This document shows positions 1-9,390 of a stretch of 64,000 nt of DNA, piece after piece (positions within the stretch are counted from its first letter, which is position 1; every line of letters starts with the position of its first letter). The stretch comes from Amycolatopsis sp. CA-128772 (GTDB lineage Bacteria > Actinomycetota > Actinomycetes > Mycobacteriales > Pseudonocardiaceae): positions 1 through 64,000 of the forward strand of contig NZ_PPHG01000069.1 of NCBI RefSeq assembly GCF_002904295.1, written 5' to 3'. The notes under the pieces were generated by a model. That model ran no database searches and was not told where the DNA came from. It saw nothing but the letters and a program-made list of their open reading frames with translations. The position numbers were made by a program, and so were the translations under genes.

Positions 1-169
1 GCGGCGCCGGCCGGGGCCGCGGCCGGCGCGGCTCGGCGGGCACGGCGGGCAGCTGACCGGTCCGCTCGGCGGCGGACTCGTCCGTCGAGGGCTTGCGCAG
101 CCCGGCCACGCGGGGACGCCGCGACGGCGTCGGGGTGCTGCGAGGCGGCTGGCGGCGGGAGGGGGGCAC
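1..169 (-). CDS. Mce-associated membrane protein, N-terminal part (runs off the left edge)
   Basis: Only about 56 codons lie inside the window. The start is a GTG at 169-167, preceded by an AAAGGAG ribosome site 6 bases upstream, so the gene is real although short here. The N-terminus is rich in Arg, Pro and Ser and contains RPRVAGLRKPS, typical of the cytoplasmic tail before the single membrane helix of Mce-associated proteins. The gene follows another Mce-associated gene by 22 bases and is probably the last or next-to-last gene of the mce operon. Its product is expected to stabilise the Mce complex in the envelope. The membrane helix and outer domain are not visible, so the family call rests on context and N-terminal style. 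Confidence 0.7.
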   Translation of the reverse strand, partial: MPPSRRQPPRSTPTPSRRPRVAGLRKPSTDESAAERTGQLPAVPAEPRRPRPRPAP

Positions 170-191
170 TACAAGCTCCTTTGGGGTGACG

Positions 192-770
192 CTACTGGCC
201 GGCCGCGACGAGCGGGACGCTGTCGATGCCGGACAGCTTCCAATCATCGCCCACCCGGGTCATCGACACCTCGAGGCGCAGCGGCTTCGCGCTGCTCTTG
301 TCGCCCTGGGTGACGGTCGTGGCGATGGCGGCGAGGAAGCTGGCCTTGCCTTCGTGGTCGTCCAGTTCCTCGACGGCGATGTCCTGGACGTCCGTGGTGA
401 CCTTCGTCTTGGCGTCGGTGAGCGCCTTGCGGAACGTCGGGGCCGACTGGTCGATCTGCTGCGCCATCTTTTCGTCCGACACGGCCTTCTGCCGGGCGAA
501 GAAGCCGTCGAGGTCGTTGTAGTCGACTTCGGTGTACGCCTTCAGCGCGTTCGTGCCCGCCTTGACGACGGCCTCGCGCGAGGCCGCCAGGCCGGCGTTG
601 TCGTCGGCCGCCGCCGCCCACCACTGGATGCCGAAGAACGCCGCGGCGATCAGGGCGGCCAGCGCCAGCGCCCCGGCGCCGAGCACCAGGGTCCGCGAGG
701 GGTCCTTCGGCGGCGTCGCGGACGACTCCTCGTCCTCCACCGCCGTGGCGGCCGGCTCGTCCGTGCTCAT
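192..770 (-). CDS. Mce-associated membrane protein
   Basis: This 192-residue protein has an acidic N-terminal tail (about 1-25), one hydrophobic helix (about 27-50, ending in QWWAAAA) and an extracytoplasmic alpha/beta domain. That is the usual plan and size of actinobacterial Mce-associated (Mas) proteins, which stabilise or help assemble the six-subunit Mce tunnel. The ATG at 770 has a GGAG site. It lies 36 bases after mceF, on the same strand as the whole mce operon, and is followed by a second gene of the same kind. No catalytic motif is visible. Function is inferred from family and position. Confidence 0.8.
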   Translation of the reverse strand: MSTDEPAATAVEDEESSATPPKDPSRTLVLGAGALALAALIAAAFFGIQWWAAAADDNAGLAASREAVVKAGTNALKAYTEVDYNDLDGFFARQKAVSDEKMAQQIDQSAPTFRKALTDAKTKVTTDVQDIAVEELDDHEGKASFLAAIATTVTQGDKSSAKPLRLEVSMTRVGDDWKLSGIDSVPLVAAGQ

Positions 771-806
771 GACACTCCAGAGTAGGTAACGGTCATCAAA
801 TCCACG

Positions 807-2072
807 TCAGGACAGGCCGAGCAGTGAGCCGAGGCTGGTCAGGCTGACGCCGGGGCTGCCGACGATGCCCGGAACGCCCCGGGTGTCCCGCTCGTCGGCC
901 AGCTCTTCGGCCGGCCGGTTCGCGTTGGCCGCGACGTCGCCGTCCGACGGCGCGACCGGCACCCCGCCGTACGGCGCGTTCTGCGCCCCGCGGACGTTGA
1001 TCGGGCTGCCCTTCGGTTCGGCACAGTACGCGTTGTCGGCCGCGGGCCGCGGCGTGAGGTTGTTCCCGGCGCGGTACTGCGAATACGGGAGGTACCCCTT
1101 CGTGCAGGCCGGCGGGTTGAACAGGTTGAGCACCAGGCCGAGGTGCGCGGTGCCGTCGCCGGGCGCCACGCTGCTCGCCGCGCCGGCCAGCGCCGGGTAG
1201 GTGACCAGGCCCTGCTCGATCCCGTCGAGCCGGGTCACGGTCAGGTTGGCCGTGGTGAGCAGGTTCGCCGTCAGCGCGCCCAGGCCCGGGCCGGACTCCT
1301 TCAGCACCTGGCTGACCTGCGCGGCCACCTGCGGCGTGATGCCGATCAGCTTCCGCAGGTCGCCGTCGGAGTTCTTCAGCGTGCCGGTGAGCTCGTTGAG
1401 GCTCTTGCTGAACGACGCGAAGTTCTTCGCCTCGTCGTTCTGCGTGTCGAGCACCTGGCCCCCGGCGTCCAGCAGCTGGATCGTCTGCGGCAGGTACTCC
1501 TGCGCCGTCGTGGTGAAGCTGCGCGCGGTGTCCAGCAGCTTCTGCAGGTCGCCGCCGGTGCCGCGGAAGGCGTCGTAGGACTCGTCGACGACCGTGCGCA
1601 GCGAGTCGACCGGGACCGACGCGGCGAGCGAGTCGAGGTCGCCGATCAGCCGGTCGGTGCTGACCGGGGTGGTCGTCTTGTTCGCCGGGATCACCGAGCC
1701 GGCCGCCAGGTACGGGCCCTGGTCGGCCTTCGGCTTGAGATCGACGTACTGCTCGCCGACCGCCGACCGGTTGGCGACCACGGCGTCGAGGTCCGCGGGC
1801 ACCTTGGGCGCCGACGGGTCGATGTTCAGGTCGGCCTCGAGCCCGGTCGGGGTGAGCCGCATTTCGCCGACCCGGCCGATGTTGTAGCCGCGGTAGGTGA
1901 CTTCGGCGTTGGTGAAGATGCCGCCCGATTCGTTGAGCTGCAGTTTCACCGTGTAGCCGCTGTTGCCGAACACGCTGCCGAGCCCGGCGAACCGGATCAG
2001 CGCGTAGACGATCGCGACGACGGAGATGACCGCGAAGGCCACCAGCTGGATCTTCGTCCGGCGGATCAGCAT
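807..2072 (-). CDS. mceF: MCE family protein MceF
   Basis: A 421-residue Mce subunit. It has one N-terminal membrane helix (about 10-30), then the MCE/MlaD domain (about 38-120), a long helical region, and a Pro/Asp-rich C-terminal tail ending LGSLLGLS. It is the sixth and last mce gene here and should form one strand of the hexameric lipid tunnel across the envelope. The start ATG at 2072 overlaps the TGA of mceE by one base (TGATG), which fixes the start; the frame stays open far upstream but only as antisense-like noise over mceE. Substrate (sterol, fatty acid or phospholipid) cannot be read from the sequence. Confidence 0.9.
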   Translation of the reverse strand: MLIRRTKIQLVAFAVISVVAIVYALIRFAGLGSVFGNSGYTVKLQLNESGGIFTNAEVTYRGYNIGRVGEMRLTPTGLEADLNIDPSAPKVPADLDAVVANRSAVGEQYVDLKPKADQGPYLAAGSVIPANKTTTPVSTDRLIGDLDSLAASVPVDSLRTVVDESYDAFRGTGGDLQKLLDTARSFTTTAQEYLPQTIQLLDAGGQVLDTQNDEAKNFASFSKSLNELTGTLKNSDGDLRKLIGITPQVAAQVSQVLKESGPGLGALTANLLTTANLTVTRLDGIEQGLVTYPALAGAASSVAPGDGTAHLGLVLNLFNPPACTKGYLPYSQYRAGNNLTPRPAADNAYCAEPKGSPINVRGAQNAPYGGVPVAPSDGDVAANANRPAEELADERDTRGVPGIVGSPGVSLTSLGSLLGLS

Positions 2073-3247
2073 CAGCCCGCACCTCCCGGCAGGAGCCCGA
2101 AGAGGTTGCCCAGGCCCGGCTTCGACGGCGACGACTGCCCGGCACCCGGGATCGGCAGCGGCGGCGGCTGGTTGGCCGGCGTGCCCTGGACGCCACCGGT
2201 CAGGCCGGCCAGCGGCAGCTGCCCGGCGAGGGCGTTCTGCCGGCTGTTGCCCAGGTTGTCGACGATGGTCTTCAGGTTGAGGTCCACCTTCGCGTACAGG
2301 TTGAAGTAGTCGCCCTTGACGCCGTTGACGGCCTGGTCGCTGAACGGGAACGTCAGCAGGAGCTGCAGCGCCTTCGGCAGGTCGTTGCCCGCCTCGCCGA
2401 GCTTCTGCAGCGTCGGCGTCAGCGCCTTCAGGTCGGCGACGAGGTCCTTCTGCGACTTGTTCACCGTGTCGGTGGCGACGCCGGAGAGGTTGTCCAGCGC
2501 CTGCAGCATGGTGACCAGCTGGCCGCGCTGCTGCTCCAGCACGCCGAGGCCCGGCCCGAGGTTGTCGACCGCGCCGACCAGCTTGTCCTTCTGGTCGTTC
2601 AGGGTCGACGAGAGCCGGTTCAGCCCGTCGATGGCCCGCGTGATGTTCTGCGACTGCTTGTCGAGGTTCGTCACCAGCTGGTTCGCGTTGTCCAGCAGCG
2701 CCTTGATGTCCGGCTCGCGGCCGGAAGTGGCGTTGTTGAGTTCCTTGGTGATCGTGTTGAGCTGGTCGACGCCACCGCCGTTGAGCAACAGCGACAGCGC
2801 GCCGAGCAACTCTTCGACCTCGACGCTGCGGTTCGTACGGGCCAGCGGGATGGTCGCGTTGTCGGCGAGCTTGCCCTGGGCCTGGTCGGTGCCGGGCGAG
2901 GCCAGCTCGACGTACTTCTCGCCGAGCAGGCTGGACTGCTTGACGTTGGCGATCGCGTTGGCCGGCAGCTTGATGCCGCCGTTGACCTTGAGGGTGACCA
3001 GCGCGTGCCAGCCGTCCTTGGTCAGCCCGACGTTCTCGACCCGGCCGACCGGCACCTCGTCGACCTTCACCCCGGCCTGCGGGGTCAGGTCGAGCACGTC
3101 CCGGAACTCGACGTTCACCGTGTACGGGTGGTCGCCGAGGTCGGCGCCGCCGGGCAGCGGCAGGTCGTAGATGCCCTTGAAGGCACAGCCGGACAGCGTC
3201 AGCGCGGACGCCGTCGCGAGGACTCCGGCGGTCAGGAGCTTCTTCAC
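2072..3247 (-). CDS. mceE: MCE family lipoprotein MceE (LprK-like)
   Basis: A 391-residue Mce subunit. Its N-terminus is a lipoprotein signal: KK, a hydrophobic stretch, then the lipobox LSGC with Cys21 as the lipidation site. This is diagnostic of the fifth Mce protein. The MCE domain spans about residues 40-125 and is followed by helical repeats and a Pro-rich tail. The start is GTG at 3247, overlapping the TGA of mceD by four bases (GTGA). In other actinobacteria the E subunit anchors the Mce needle and contacts other partners. Function is family knowledge; the lipobox and order are seen directly. Confidence 0.9.
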   Translation of the reverse strand: MKKLLTAGVLATASALTLSGCAFKGIYDLPLPGGADLGDHPYTVNVEFRDVLDLTPQAGVKVDEVPVGRVENVGLTKDGWHALVTLKVNGGIKLPANAIANVKQSSLLGEKYVELASPGTDQAQGKLADNATIPLARTNRSVEVEELLGALSLLLNGGGVDQLNTITKELNNATSGREPDIKALLDNANQLVTNLDKQSQNITRAIDGLNRLSSTLNDQKDKLVGAVDNLGPGLGVLEQQRGQLVTMLQALDNLSGVATDTVNKSQKDLVADLKALTPTLQKLGEAGNDLPKALQLLLTFPFSDQAVNGVKGDYFNLYAKVDLNLKTIVDNLGNSRQNALAGQLPLAGLTGGVQGTPANQPPPLPIPGAGQSSPSKPGLGNLFGLLPGGAG

Positions 3248-4428
3248 TGGCCACCTCCGTAGAGCTGCCCGGCGATGGGCAGCGGGAGCGGCGGCAGCTG
3301 ACCGGACTGCAGGGCCTGCACGGTCTGCGCCACGGACGGCAGCGGGATCACCTTGTCGACCACGGCGGCGATGTTCTCGCAGGCGTTGCCGAGCACGTCG
3401 GGGATGCCCTTGGTGCCGACCTGCTTGAGCAGCCGGCAGATCATCACCAGCGGCGGCTGGGTCAGCTCGTTGAGGTTCGGCCGGGCGTCGAGCGTGCCGG
3501 ACGCGCCGTTGTAGGTGTTCACCAGGTTGCTCAGGCCGACCGGGGCGACGTCGAGGATCTCGGCGAGCGAGCTGCGCTGGTCGACGAGCACCTTGGTGAT
3601 CCCGGCCAGCTTGTCCACATTGGACTTCAGCCGGTCGTGGTTGGCGTCGATGAACGTCTGCACCGAGGTGAGCGTGGTGCCCAGCTGCTGCACGGTCGCG
3701 GCCAGGTTGTCCTTTTCGGACGCCAGGTAGCCGCTGACGTCGGCGAGCTGGCTCTCGAAGCTGCGGACCTGCTTGTCGGAGTCGGCCAGCGTCTGCGAGA
3801 ACTTCCCGAGGTTCTGGACGGTGGTGAACAGGTCGTCCTTGTTGCCGGCCAGCGTCCCGGCCGCCTGGCCGAGCTTGGTGATCGTGTCGTGCAGAGCCTG
3901 GCCGTTGCCGTCGACGTTGGCCGCCGCGGTGTTCAGCAGGTTCGACAGCGACCCGGTCTTGTTGGCGCCGTTGGGGCCGAGGGTCTCGCTGACCCGGGCC
4001 AGGCTGGCGGCCAGCTGGTCGACCTCCAGGGGCACCTCGGTGTGGTCCAGGCCGATGACCGCGCCGTCGGAGATCCGCGGGCCGCCGGTGTAGGCCGGGG
4101 CCAGCTGGACGTACCGGTCGGACACCAGTGACGGCGCCACGATCAGCGCCTTCGCGTCGGCCGGGACGGCGACCGAGCGGTCGTATTCGAAGTCGACCTT
4201 CACCTGGTTGCCCATGGGCTGGATCTTGGTGACCGTGCCCATGTCGACGCCGAGCATCCGCACGCTGTTGCCCTCGTACAGGCCGACAGCACCGGCGAAG
4301 TACGCGGTCAGGTGGTTGCGGCCGGCGTCCTTGAGGGTCCACCAGATGCCGCCGGCGACGACGAGCGCGAGGACGATCGCGATGGTGAAGCCCCTGGTCA
4401 GGGCGGCCCCGAAGCGGGTGTCACTCAT
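3244..4428 (-). CDS. mceD: MCE family protein MceD
   Basis: A 394-residue Mce subunit with an N-terminal membrane helix (FTIAIVLALVVAGGIWW, about 12-30) and the MCE domain after it (GNSVRMLGVDMGTV region). A helical part and a C-terminal Pro/Leu-rich stretch follow. The ATG at 4428 overlaps the mceC stop by four bases (ATGA), so I reject an upstream in-frame start at 4440. It is expected to be one of the six tunnel-forming subunits in the Mce importer powered by Mkl. No substrate information is visible. Confidence 0.88.
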   Translation of the reverse strand: MSDTRFGAALTRGFTIAIVLALVVAGGIWWTLKDAGRNHLTAYFAGAVGLYEGNSVRMLGVDMGTVTKIQPMGNQVKVDFEYDRSVAVPADAKALIVAPSLVSDRYVQLAPAYTGGPRISDGAVIGLDHTEVPLEVDQLAASLARVSETLGPNGANKTGSLSNLLNTAAANVDGNGQALHDTITKLGQAAGTLAGNKDDLFTTVQNLGKFSQTLADSDKQVRSFESQLADVSGYLASEKDNLAATVQQLGTTLTSVQTFIDANHDRLKSNVDKLAGITKVLVDQRSSLAEILDVAPVGLSNLVNTYNGASGTLDARPNLNELTQPPLVMICRLLKQVGTKGIPDVLGNACENIAAVVDKVIPLPSVAQTVQALQSGQLPPLPLPIAGQLYGGGQ

Positions 4429-5411
4429 TTCGTGTAGCACCCCTCTTCGTTGATCGGGCCGAACGACGGCAGGACCAGGCCGCAGATGTAGTTGTCGAAC
4501 CAGCGCCCGTTGCCGATGGTGTTGGTGAAGACGCGGATGAAGGGCGCGAACTTCTTGAGCCCCTCGGCCAGCGAGTCCTGGTTGCGCTGCAGCATCGACG
4601 TCAGCTGGTCGAGCTGGGTCAGCACCGGGTCGAGCTGCTTGGAGTTGTCGTCGATCAGGCCCTGCAGCTGGGTGGCCAGCTCACGGGAGCCGTTCAGCAG
4701 CGCGGTGATCGCGTCCTCGCGCTTGGCCAGCTCGGCGAGCAGGTCGTTGCCGTCGTCGAGGAGCTTCTGCACCTCGGCGTCGCGGTCGACCAGCGTCTGC
4801 GACACCTCGCGGGTGTTGGCCAGCAGGTTGGACAGCTGCTGGTCGCGCGAGGCGATCGTGTCCGACAGCTTCGACAGCCCCGACAGCGCGCCCTTCACGT
4901 CCTGCGGCGTGTTGGCGAAGGTCTGGGAGATCGTGTCGAAGCTCTGGGCCAGCTGCTTGGTGTCGATGTTGTCGACCGTCTGGGACAGCCCGCGGAAGGC
5001 GTCGAGCACGTCGTAGGGCGCCATCGTGCGGTCCCGCGGGATCCCGGTGCCCGGGTTCAGCGCGGTCTGGCCCTGCGGGTCCAGCGACAGGTACTTCTGC
5101 CCGAGCAGCGTCTTGATCTTGATCGCGGCACTGGTCCGGTCGCCCAGCCAGGCGTCCTTTACCTTGAACGACACCTTGACCGACGCGCCGTCGAGCTCGA
5201 TGTCGCTGACCTTGCCGACCTTGACCCCGGCGATCCGGACGTCGTTGTCCTTCTGCAGGCCGGACGCCTCGCTGAACTCGGCGCTGTAGGTGGTGCCGCC
5301 GCCGATCACCGGCAGGTCGTCGGAGTTGAGGGCGGCGGTGAAGGCGAGCGCCAGCACGACGATCCCGACCAGCGCGATCGGCACGGGGTTGCGCTTCTGG
5401 AAGGACTTCAT
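4425..5411 (-). CDS. mceC: MCE family protein MceC
   Basis: A 328-residue Mce subunit: one membrane helix (PIALVGIVVLALAFTAAL, about 11-28), the MCE domain with the typical DVRIAGVKVGKV loop, and coiled-coil-prone helices from about residue 130 on. The C-terminus keeps a Cys pair (ICGL...EEGCY) often seen in B/C-type Mce proteins. The start ATG at 5411 overlaps the preceding stop by four bases. The role is as for the other Mce subunits: a ring in a hexameric lipid conduit. Confidence 0.9.
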   Translation of the reverse strand: MKSFQKRNPVPIALVGIVVLALAFTAALNSDDLPVIGGGTTYSAEFSEASGLQKDNDVRIAGVKVGKVSDIELDGASVKVSFKVKDAWLGDRTSAAIKIKTLLGQKYLSLDPQGQTALNPGTGIPRDRTMAPYDVLDAFRGLSQTVDNIDTKQLAQSFDTISQTFANTPQDVKGALSGLSKLSDTIASRDQQLSNLLANTREVSQTLVDRDAEVQKLLDDGNDLLAELAKREDAITALLNGSRELATQLQGLIDDNSKQLDPVLTQLDQLTSMLQRNQDSLAEGLKKFAPFIRVFTNTIGNGRWFDNYICGLVLPSFGPINEEGCYTK

Positions 5412-6436
5412 CCCGTGCACCTCGCCCGGTTGACCGGGATCAGGGGCAGCGCGACGTCGTTGATCAAGGGGGGCAAGCTGACGCTCCCGGAGAACTCGCA
5501 GGCGTAGAAGTTGAACCAGGAGCCGTAGTCCGCGGTGCGGGTCAGCGTGCTCACCTTGGTCGGCAGGAACTGGATGAAGTGCTCCAGCTCCGGCTCGTTC
5601 TTGTTGAGCTGCTGGGTCAGGTTCCCGAGGGCGCTGATGTCGTTCTTCAGCGGCTCGCGGACCTCGCCGAGCAGCCCGGACGTCGTCTGGGCCAGGTTGC
5701 CGAGGCTCTCGATCGCGTCGCCGATCGGCTTGCGGTCGGCGGCCAGCCCGGATACCAGCTGCTGCAGCTTCACGATCAGGTCGTTGAGCTGCGGCGTGTG
5801 CGCGTTGACCGTGTCGAGCACCGAGTTGAGGTTGTCGATGACCTCGCCGATCACCTGGTCCTTGTCGGCGATCGTGGTGGCCAGCGAGGCCGTGTGCGAC
5901 AGCAGGCTTTCCACGGTCCCGCCCTCGCCCTGCAGGACCTGGATGACCTCGTAGGACAGCTTGTTGACGTCCTCGGGGTTGAGCGCGGTGAACAGCGGCT
6001 TGAAGCCGTTGAACAGCTCGGTCAGGTCCAACGCCGGCGTGGTCCGCTCCAGCGGGATGGTGCCGCCGGGCGGCAGCGCCTTGCCACCGGAGTTCTCGCC
6101 CTCGCCGAGCGAGACGTATCGCTGGCCGACCAGGTTGCGGAACTTGATCTGCGCGGTCACCCCGGCCGGCAGCGTCCGCCCGGAGTCGACCTCGAACTCG
6201 ACCTCGGCCTGGCGCTTGTCGACGATCTTGACGTCCTTGACCTGCCCGACACGGACGCCGGCGATGCGGACGTCGTCGTTGGGCAGCAGCAGCGTCGCGT
6301 CGGTGAACCGCGCGTGGTAGGCGTTGGTGCTGGTGGTGTTGATGTTGGCGATGCTGATCCCGAGGATCGTCGTGAACAGCACGGTGACGACCACGAAGAT
6401 GCCGAGCTTGATCAGCGGCGCGAGCAGGCCCCTCAC
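5408..6436 (-). CDS. mceB: MCE family protein MceB
   Basis: A 342-residue Mce subunit beginning at GTG 6436, which overlaps the mceA stop (GTGA). It has a strong N-terminal helix (LGIFVVVTVLFTTILGISI), an MCE domain with DVRIAGVRVGQV, then a long helical segment and a C-terminal domain with two Cys (YACEFSG and RARCTG). It is closest in style to mceC, as usual for the paralogous B/C pair. Part of the lipid transport complex. Confidence 0.9.
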   Translation of the reverse strand: MRGLLAPLIKLGIFVVVTVLFTTILGISIANINTTSTNAYHARFTDATLLLPNDDVRIAGVRVGQVKDVKIVDKRQAEVEFEVDSGRTLPAGVTAQIKFRNLVGQRYVSLGEGENSGGKALPPGGTIPLERTTPALDLTELFNGFKPLFTALNPEDVNKLSYEVIQVLQGEGGTVESLLSHTASLATTIADKDQVIGEVIDNLNSVLDTVNAHTPQLNDLIVKLQQLVSGLAADRKPIGDAIESLGNLAQTTSGLLGEVREPLKNDISALGNLTQQLNKNEPELEHFIQFLPTKVSTLTRTADYGSWFNFYACEFSGSVSLPPLINDVALPLIPVNRARCTG

Positions 6437-7758
6437 TTGACCGTCACCTCCGCACCCCGGTACAGCGGGCCGACGAGCAGCGAGCTCCAGCCCGGGACGT
6501 CGGCCGCGGCCATGCCCAGCTGCGGGCCGAGCAGGTCGGCCAGGAAACCCTGTTCCGCCGTCGAGTACGCCAGGTCACCGCCGCTGCCTCCGCTGCCGGC
6601 CGCGTCGGCCTTGAACTTGGCCGGGTTCAGGCCCTCGCTCGCGCTCTTCGGCGCGGCCTGGTGCAGCGTGCCGTCCTTGAACGCGCCGTCCGGCGGCTCG
6701 GACGGGAACGGCTTCGGGATGTCCTTGATGTCGTAGCAGCGCGGGCCGCGCTTGTCCTCGAACCGCGGCTCTTCCTTGCCCGCCTGGTACGGCGCCCGCG
6801 GCACGATGATCTCGATCGTGGCGTGCAGGCCGGGCTGGTTGGTGCCGGCGCCCAGCGCCTGGTCGATCAGCGGCACGTTCTTCGCCATCTGGGAGATCAC
6901 GCAGGGGTACTCCGGCGCGTACTTCGCCAGCAGCTCGGCCGTCGGCCGGGCGGTGTCGACGAGGGAGATGATGTTGTCCTTGTTGTTCTGCAGGAACGTC
7001 TGCAGGTCCACCGAAGCCTGGGTCAGGCTGCCGTAGAGGGTGCTCAAGTTCTGCCGCTCGTCGACCACGGTCCGGGTCGTCGTGCTCAGGTTGTCCAGGC
7101 TCTGCACCAGGTCCGGCGCGGCGTCCTTCAGGTGGTCGGAGAACTCCGCGAGCGCCTTGAGGTTGTGCTGCAGCTCGGGCTCGTGCGGGTTCAGCTCGCC
7201 GATGTAGGTGCCCAGCTGCGAAAGCGTGTCGCCGAGCTGGTTGCCGCGGCCCTGCAGCGCCGTCGAGATCGCGGTGAGCGTCGCCGACAGCTTCTGCGGC
7301 TGCACCGCCTGCAGCACCGGCATCAGGTGGGAGAACGCCTGCTCCAGCTCGACCGCGCTGGACGTGCGGTCCTGCGGGATGACGTCCCCGGTGGAGAGGG
7401 TCTTCGCCGACGGGTCCTTCGGGATCTCCAGCGAGACGAACCGCTCGCCGAAGAGCGTCTTCGGCAGGAACCGCGCCGAGACGTTCTCCGGGATGAGCTT
7501 CGCGGACTCCGGCTGCAGCGCCAGCGTGAGCTCGGCGCCGTGGTCGGTGGCGACGATGTCCTGCACCGAGCCGACGATCAGCCCGCGCACCTTGACGTCG
7601 GACTGCTTGATCAGCTGGTTGCCGATCTTGTCGGCCTGCAGCTTGACCGTGACGACGGGCGTGAACGCCTTGTCGTAGAGCGCGATGGACAGCGCCACCC
7701 CGCCGACCATCACGGCGATGAGCAGCAGGCCGAGCAGCCTGCGCCGGAGCACCCTCAT
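6433..7758 (-). CDS. mceA: MCE family protein MceA
   Basis: A 441-residue Mce subunit and the first of the six. One membrane helix (LLGLLLIAVMVGGVALSIAL) is followed by the MCE domain (about 35-115), a helical region, and a C-terminal part with a Gly/Ser-rich tail. The ATG at 7758 overlaps the yrbE B stop by four bases and decides the start; the reading frame is open much further upstream only because it runs antisense-like through yrbE. In mycobacteria this position corresponds to MceA. Substrate is unknown. Confidence 0.9.
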   Translation of the reverse strand: MRVLRRRLLGLLLIAVMVGGVALSIALYDKAFTPVVTVKLQADKIGNQLIKQSDVKVRGLIVGSVQDIVATDHGAELTLALQPESAKLIPENVSARFLPKTLFGERFVSLEIPKDPSAKTLSTGDVIPQDRTSSAVELEQAFSHLMPVLQAVQPQKLSATLTAISTALQGRGNQLGDTLSQLGTYIGELNPHEPELQHNLKALAEFSDHLKDAAPDLVQSLDNLSTTTRTVVDERQNLSTLYGSLTQASVDLQTFLQNNKDNIISLVDTARPTAELLAKYAPEYPCVISQMAKNVPLIDQALGAGTNQPGLHATIEIIVPRAPYQAGKEEPRFEDKRGPRCYDIKDIPKPFPSEPPDGAFKDGTLHQAAPKSASEGLNPAKFKADAAGSGGSGGDLAYSTAEQGFLADLLGPQLGMAAADVPGWSSLLVGPLYRGAEVTVK

Positions 7759-8591
7759 CCCGCGATCCTTACCGTGACGTCGGTTCCCCAGATGGCGAAC
7801 CCGATGAAGAAGTTCATGATCGACACCGTGACGATCGACAGCCGCACGGCCTTGCCGACCGCGACGCCGACACCGGCCGGGCCGCCGGTCGCCCGGTACC
7901 CGAAGTAGCAGTGCGACAGGATGATCAGGACGCTGAACAACAGCACCTTGATGAACGAATAGAGCACGTCCTGCGGCGGTAGGAACAGGTCGAAGTAATG
8001 GTCGTACGTGCCTGCCGATTGGCCGTAGATGTAGATGACGACCAGTCTTGACGCGAGGTACGAACTCAGCAGGCCGATGATGTAGAGCGGGATGACCGCG
8101 ACGAACCCGGCGATGATCCGGGTCGTCACCAGGTACGGCAGGCTCGGCACGCCCATGACCTCGAGCGCGTCGATCTCCTCGGAGATCCGCATCGCGCCCA
8201 GCTGGGCGGTGAACCCGGCGCCGACCGTGGCGGACAGCGCGAGCCCGGCGACCAGCGGCGCGATCTCCCGGGTGTTGAAGAAGGCGGTCAGGAAGCCGGT
8301 GAAGGCCGACGTCCCGATCGAGTTCAGCGCCGAGTAGCCCTGGAGGCCGACGAGGACACCGGTGAACAGGGTCAGGCCGACCATCACGCCGACCGTGCCG
8401 CCGATGACCGCCAGCGAGCCGGACCCGAAGCTCACCTCGGCCAGCAGCCGGAGCACCTCTTTGGTGTAGCGGCGCAGCGTCCGCGGCGTCCACAGCAACG
8501 CCCGGCCGTAGAACGACATCTGGTCACCGAGGGTGTCCAGCGTCTGCAACGGACGGTTGGCGACGCGTTTCGCGCCCTGGAGGAACGTCAT
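7755..8591 (-). CDS. yrbEB: YrbE/MlaE-type ABC permease, second subunit
   Basis: A 278-residue integral membrane protein of the MlaE/YrbE family with about five to six hydrophobic segments. It has the family's cytoplasmic EIDALEVMGV coupling motif and a C-terminal ATGGPAGVGVAVGKAV segment. With the partner permease upstream it forms the inner-membrane core that couples the ATPase to the Mce subunits. The ATG at 8591 lies four bases after the partner's stop. Length is normal for the family. Confidence 0.93.
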   Translation of the reverse strand: MTFLQGAKRVANRPLQTLDTLGDQMSFYGRALLWTPRTLRRYTKEVLRLLAEVSFGSGSLAVIGGTVGVMVGLTLFTGVLVGLQGYSALNSIGTSAFTGFLTAFFNTREIAPLVAGLALSATVGAGFTAQLGAMRISEEIDALEVMGVPSLPYLVTTRIIAGFVAVIPLYIIGLLSSYLASRLVVIYIYGQSAGTYDHYFDLFLPPQDVLYSFIKVLLFSVLIILSHCYFGYRATGGPAGVGVAVGKAVRLSIVTVSIMNFFIGFAIWGTDVTVRIAG

Positions 8592-8595
8592 GGCG

Positions 8596-9390
8596 CTAGT
8601 CCAGCTTTCCGGGCACGATCTGCAGGTAGATCAGGGTGATCACGAAGTTCACGACGAAGAGCATGAGGAACGTGATGACCACCGACTGGTTCACCGCGTC
8701 CCCGACGCCCTTCGGGCCGCCGGAGGGGTTCAGGCCCCGGTAGGACGCGACGACGGCGGCGATGAACCCGAAGATCAGCGCCTTGAGCTCGCCGACCCAC
8801 AGGTCGGGCAGCTGCGCGAGGGCGGAGAAGCTCGCCAGGTACGCACCCGGCGTCCCGCCCTGCAGCACGACGTTGAAGAAGTAGCCGCCGAGCACGCCGA
8901 TGACGCTGACCATGCCGTTGAGCAGCAGCGCGACCAGCATCATCGCGAGGGTGCGCGGCACGATCAGCCGCTGCACCGCGGAGACGCCGAGCACCTCCAT
9001 CGCGGCGATCTCTTCGCGGATGGTCCGGGCGCCGATGTCGGCGCAGACGGCCGAGCCGCCCGCGCCCGCCACCAGCAGCGCGGTGACCAGCGGACTGGCC
9101 TGCTGCACGGTGGCGAGCACGGAGCCCGCGCCGGTGTAGGACTGCGCGCCCAGCTGGCGGGCGAGCGAGCCGAACTGCAGCGAGATGACCGCGCCGAACG
9201 GGATGGCCACCAGGGCCGTCGGCAGGATGGTCACGCTCGCGATGAACCAGGACTGCTGGATGAACTCCCGCAGCTGGAAAGGCCGCTGGAACAGGCCGCG
9301 GACGATGTCCAGGCCGAGAGCGAACAGGTTCCCGGTCTCGCGCAGCATGCCGATCCCGGGGATCTTCGCCTGTGTTGCGGGAGAGCTCAC
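8596..9390 (-). CDS. yrbEA: YrbE/MlaE-type ABC permease, first subunit
   Basis: A 264-residue permease of the MlaE/YrbE family. Diagnostic stretches are REEIAAMEVLGVSAVQRLIV (coupling helix) and the C-terminal NPSGGPKGVGDAVN. Several membrane helices fill the rest. The GTG start at 9390 overlaps the stop of the ATPase gene by four bases, so ATPase and permease are translationally coupled. Together with the second YrbE it forms the transmembrane part of the Mce importer. Confidence 0.93.
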   Translation of the reverse strand: MSSPATQAKIPGIGMLRETGNLFALGLDIVRGLFQRPFQLREFIQQSWFIASVTILPTALVAIPFGAVISLQFGSLARQLGAQSYTGAGSVLATVQQASPLVTALLVAGAGGSAVCADIGARTIREEIAAMEVLGVSAVQRLIVPRTLAMMLVALLLNGMVSVIGVLGGYFFNVVLQGGTPGAYLASFSALAQLPDLWVGELKALIFGFIAAVVASYRGLNPSGGPKGVGDAVNQSVVITFLMLFVVNFVITLIYLQIVPGKLD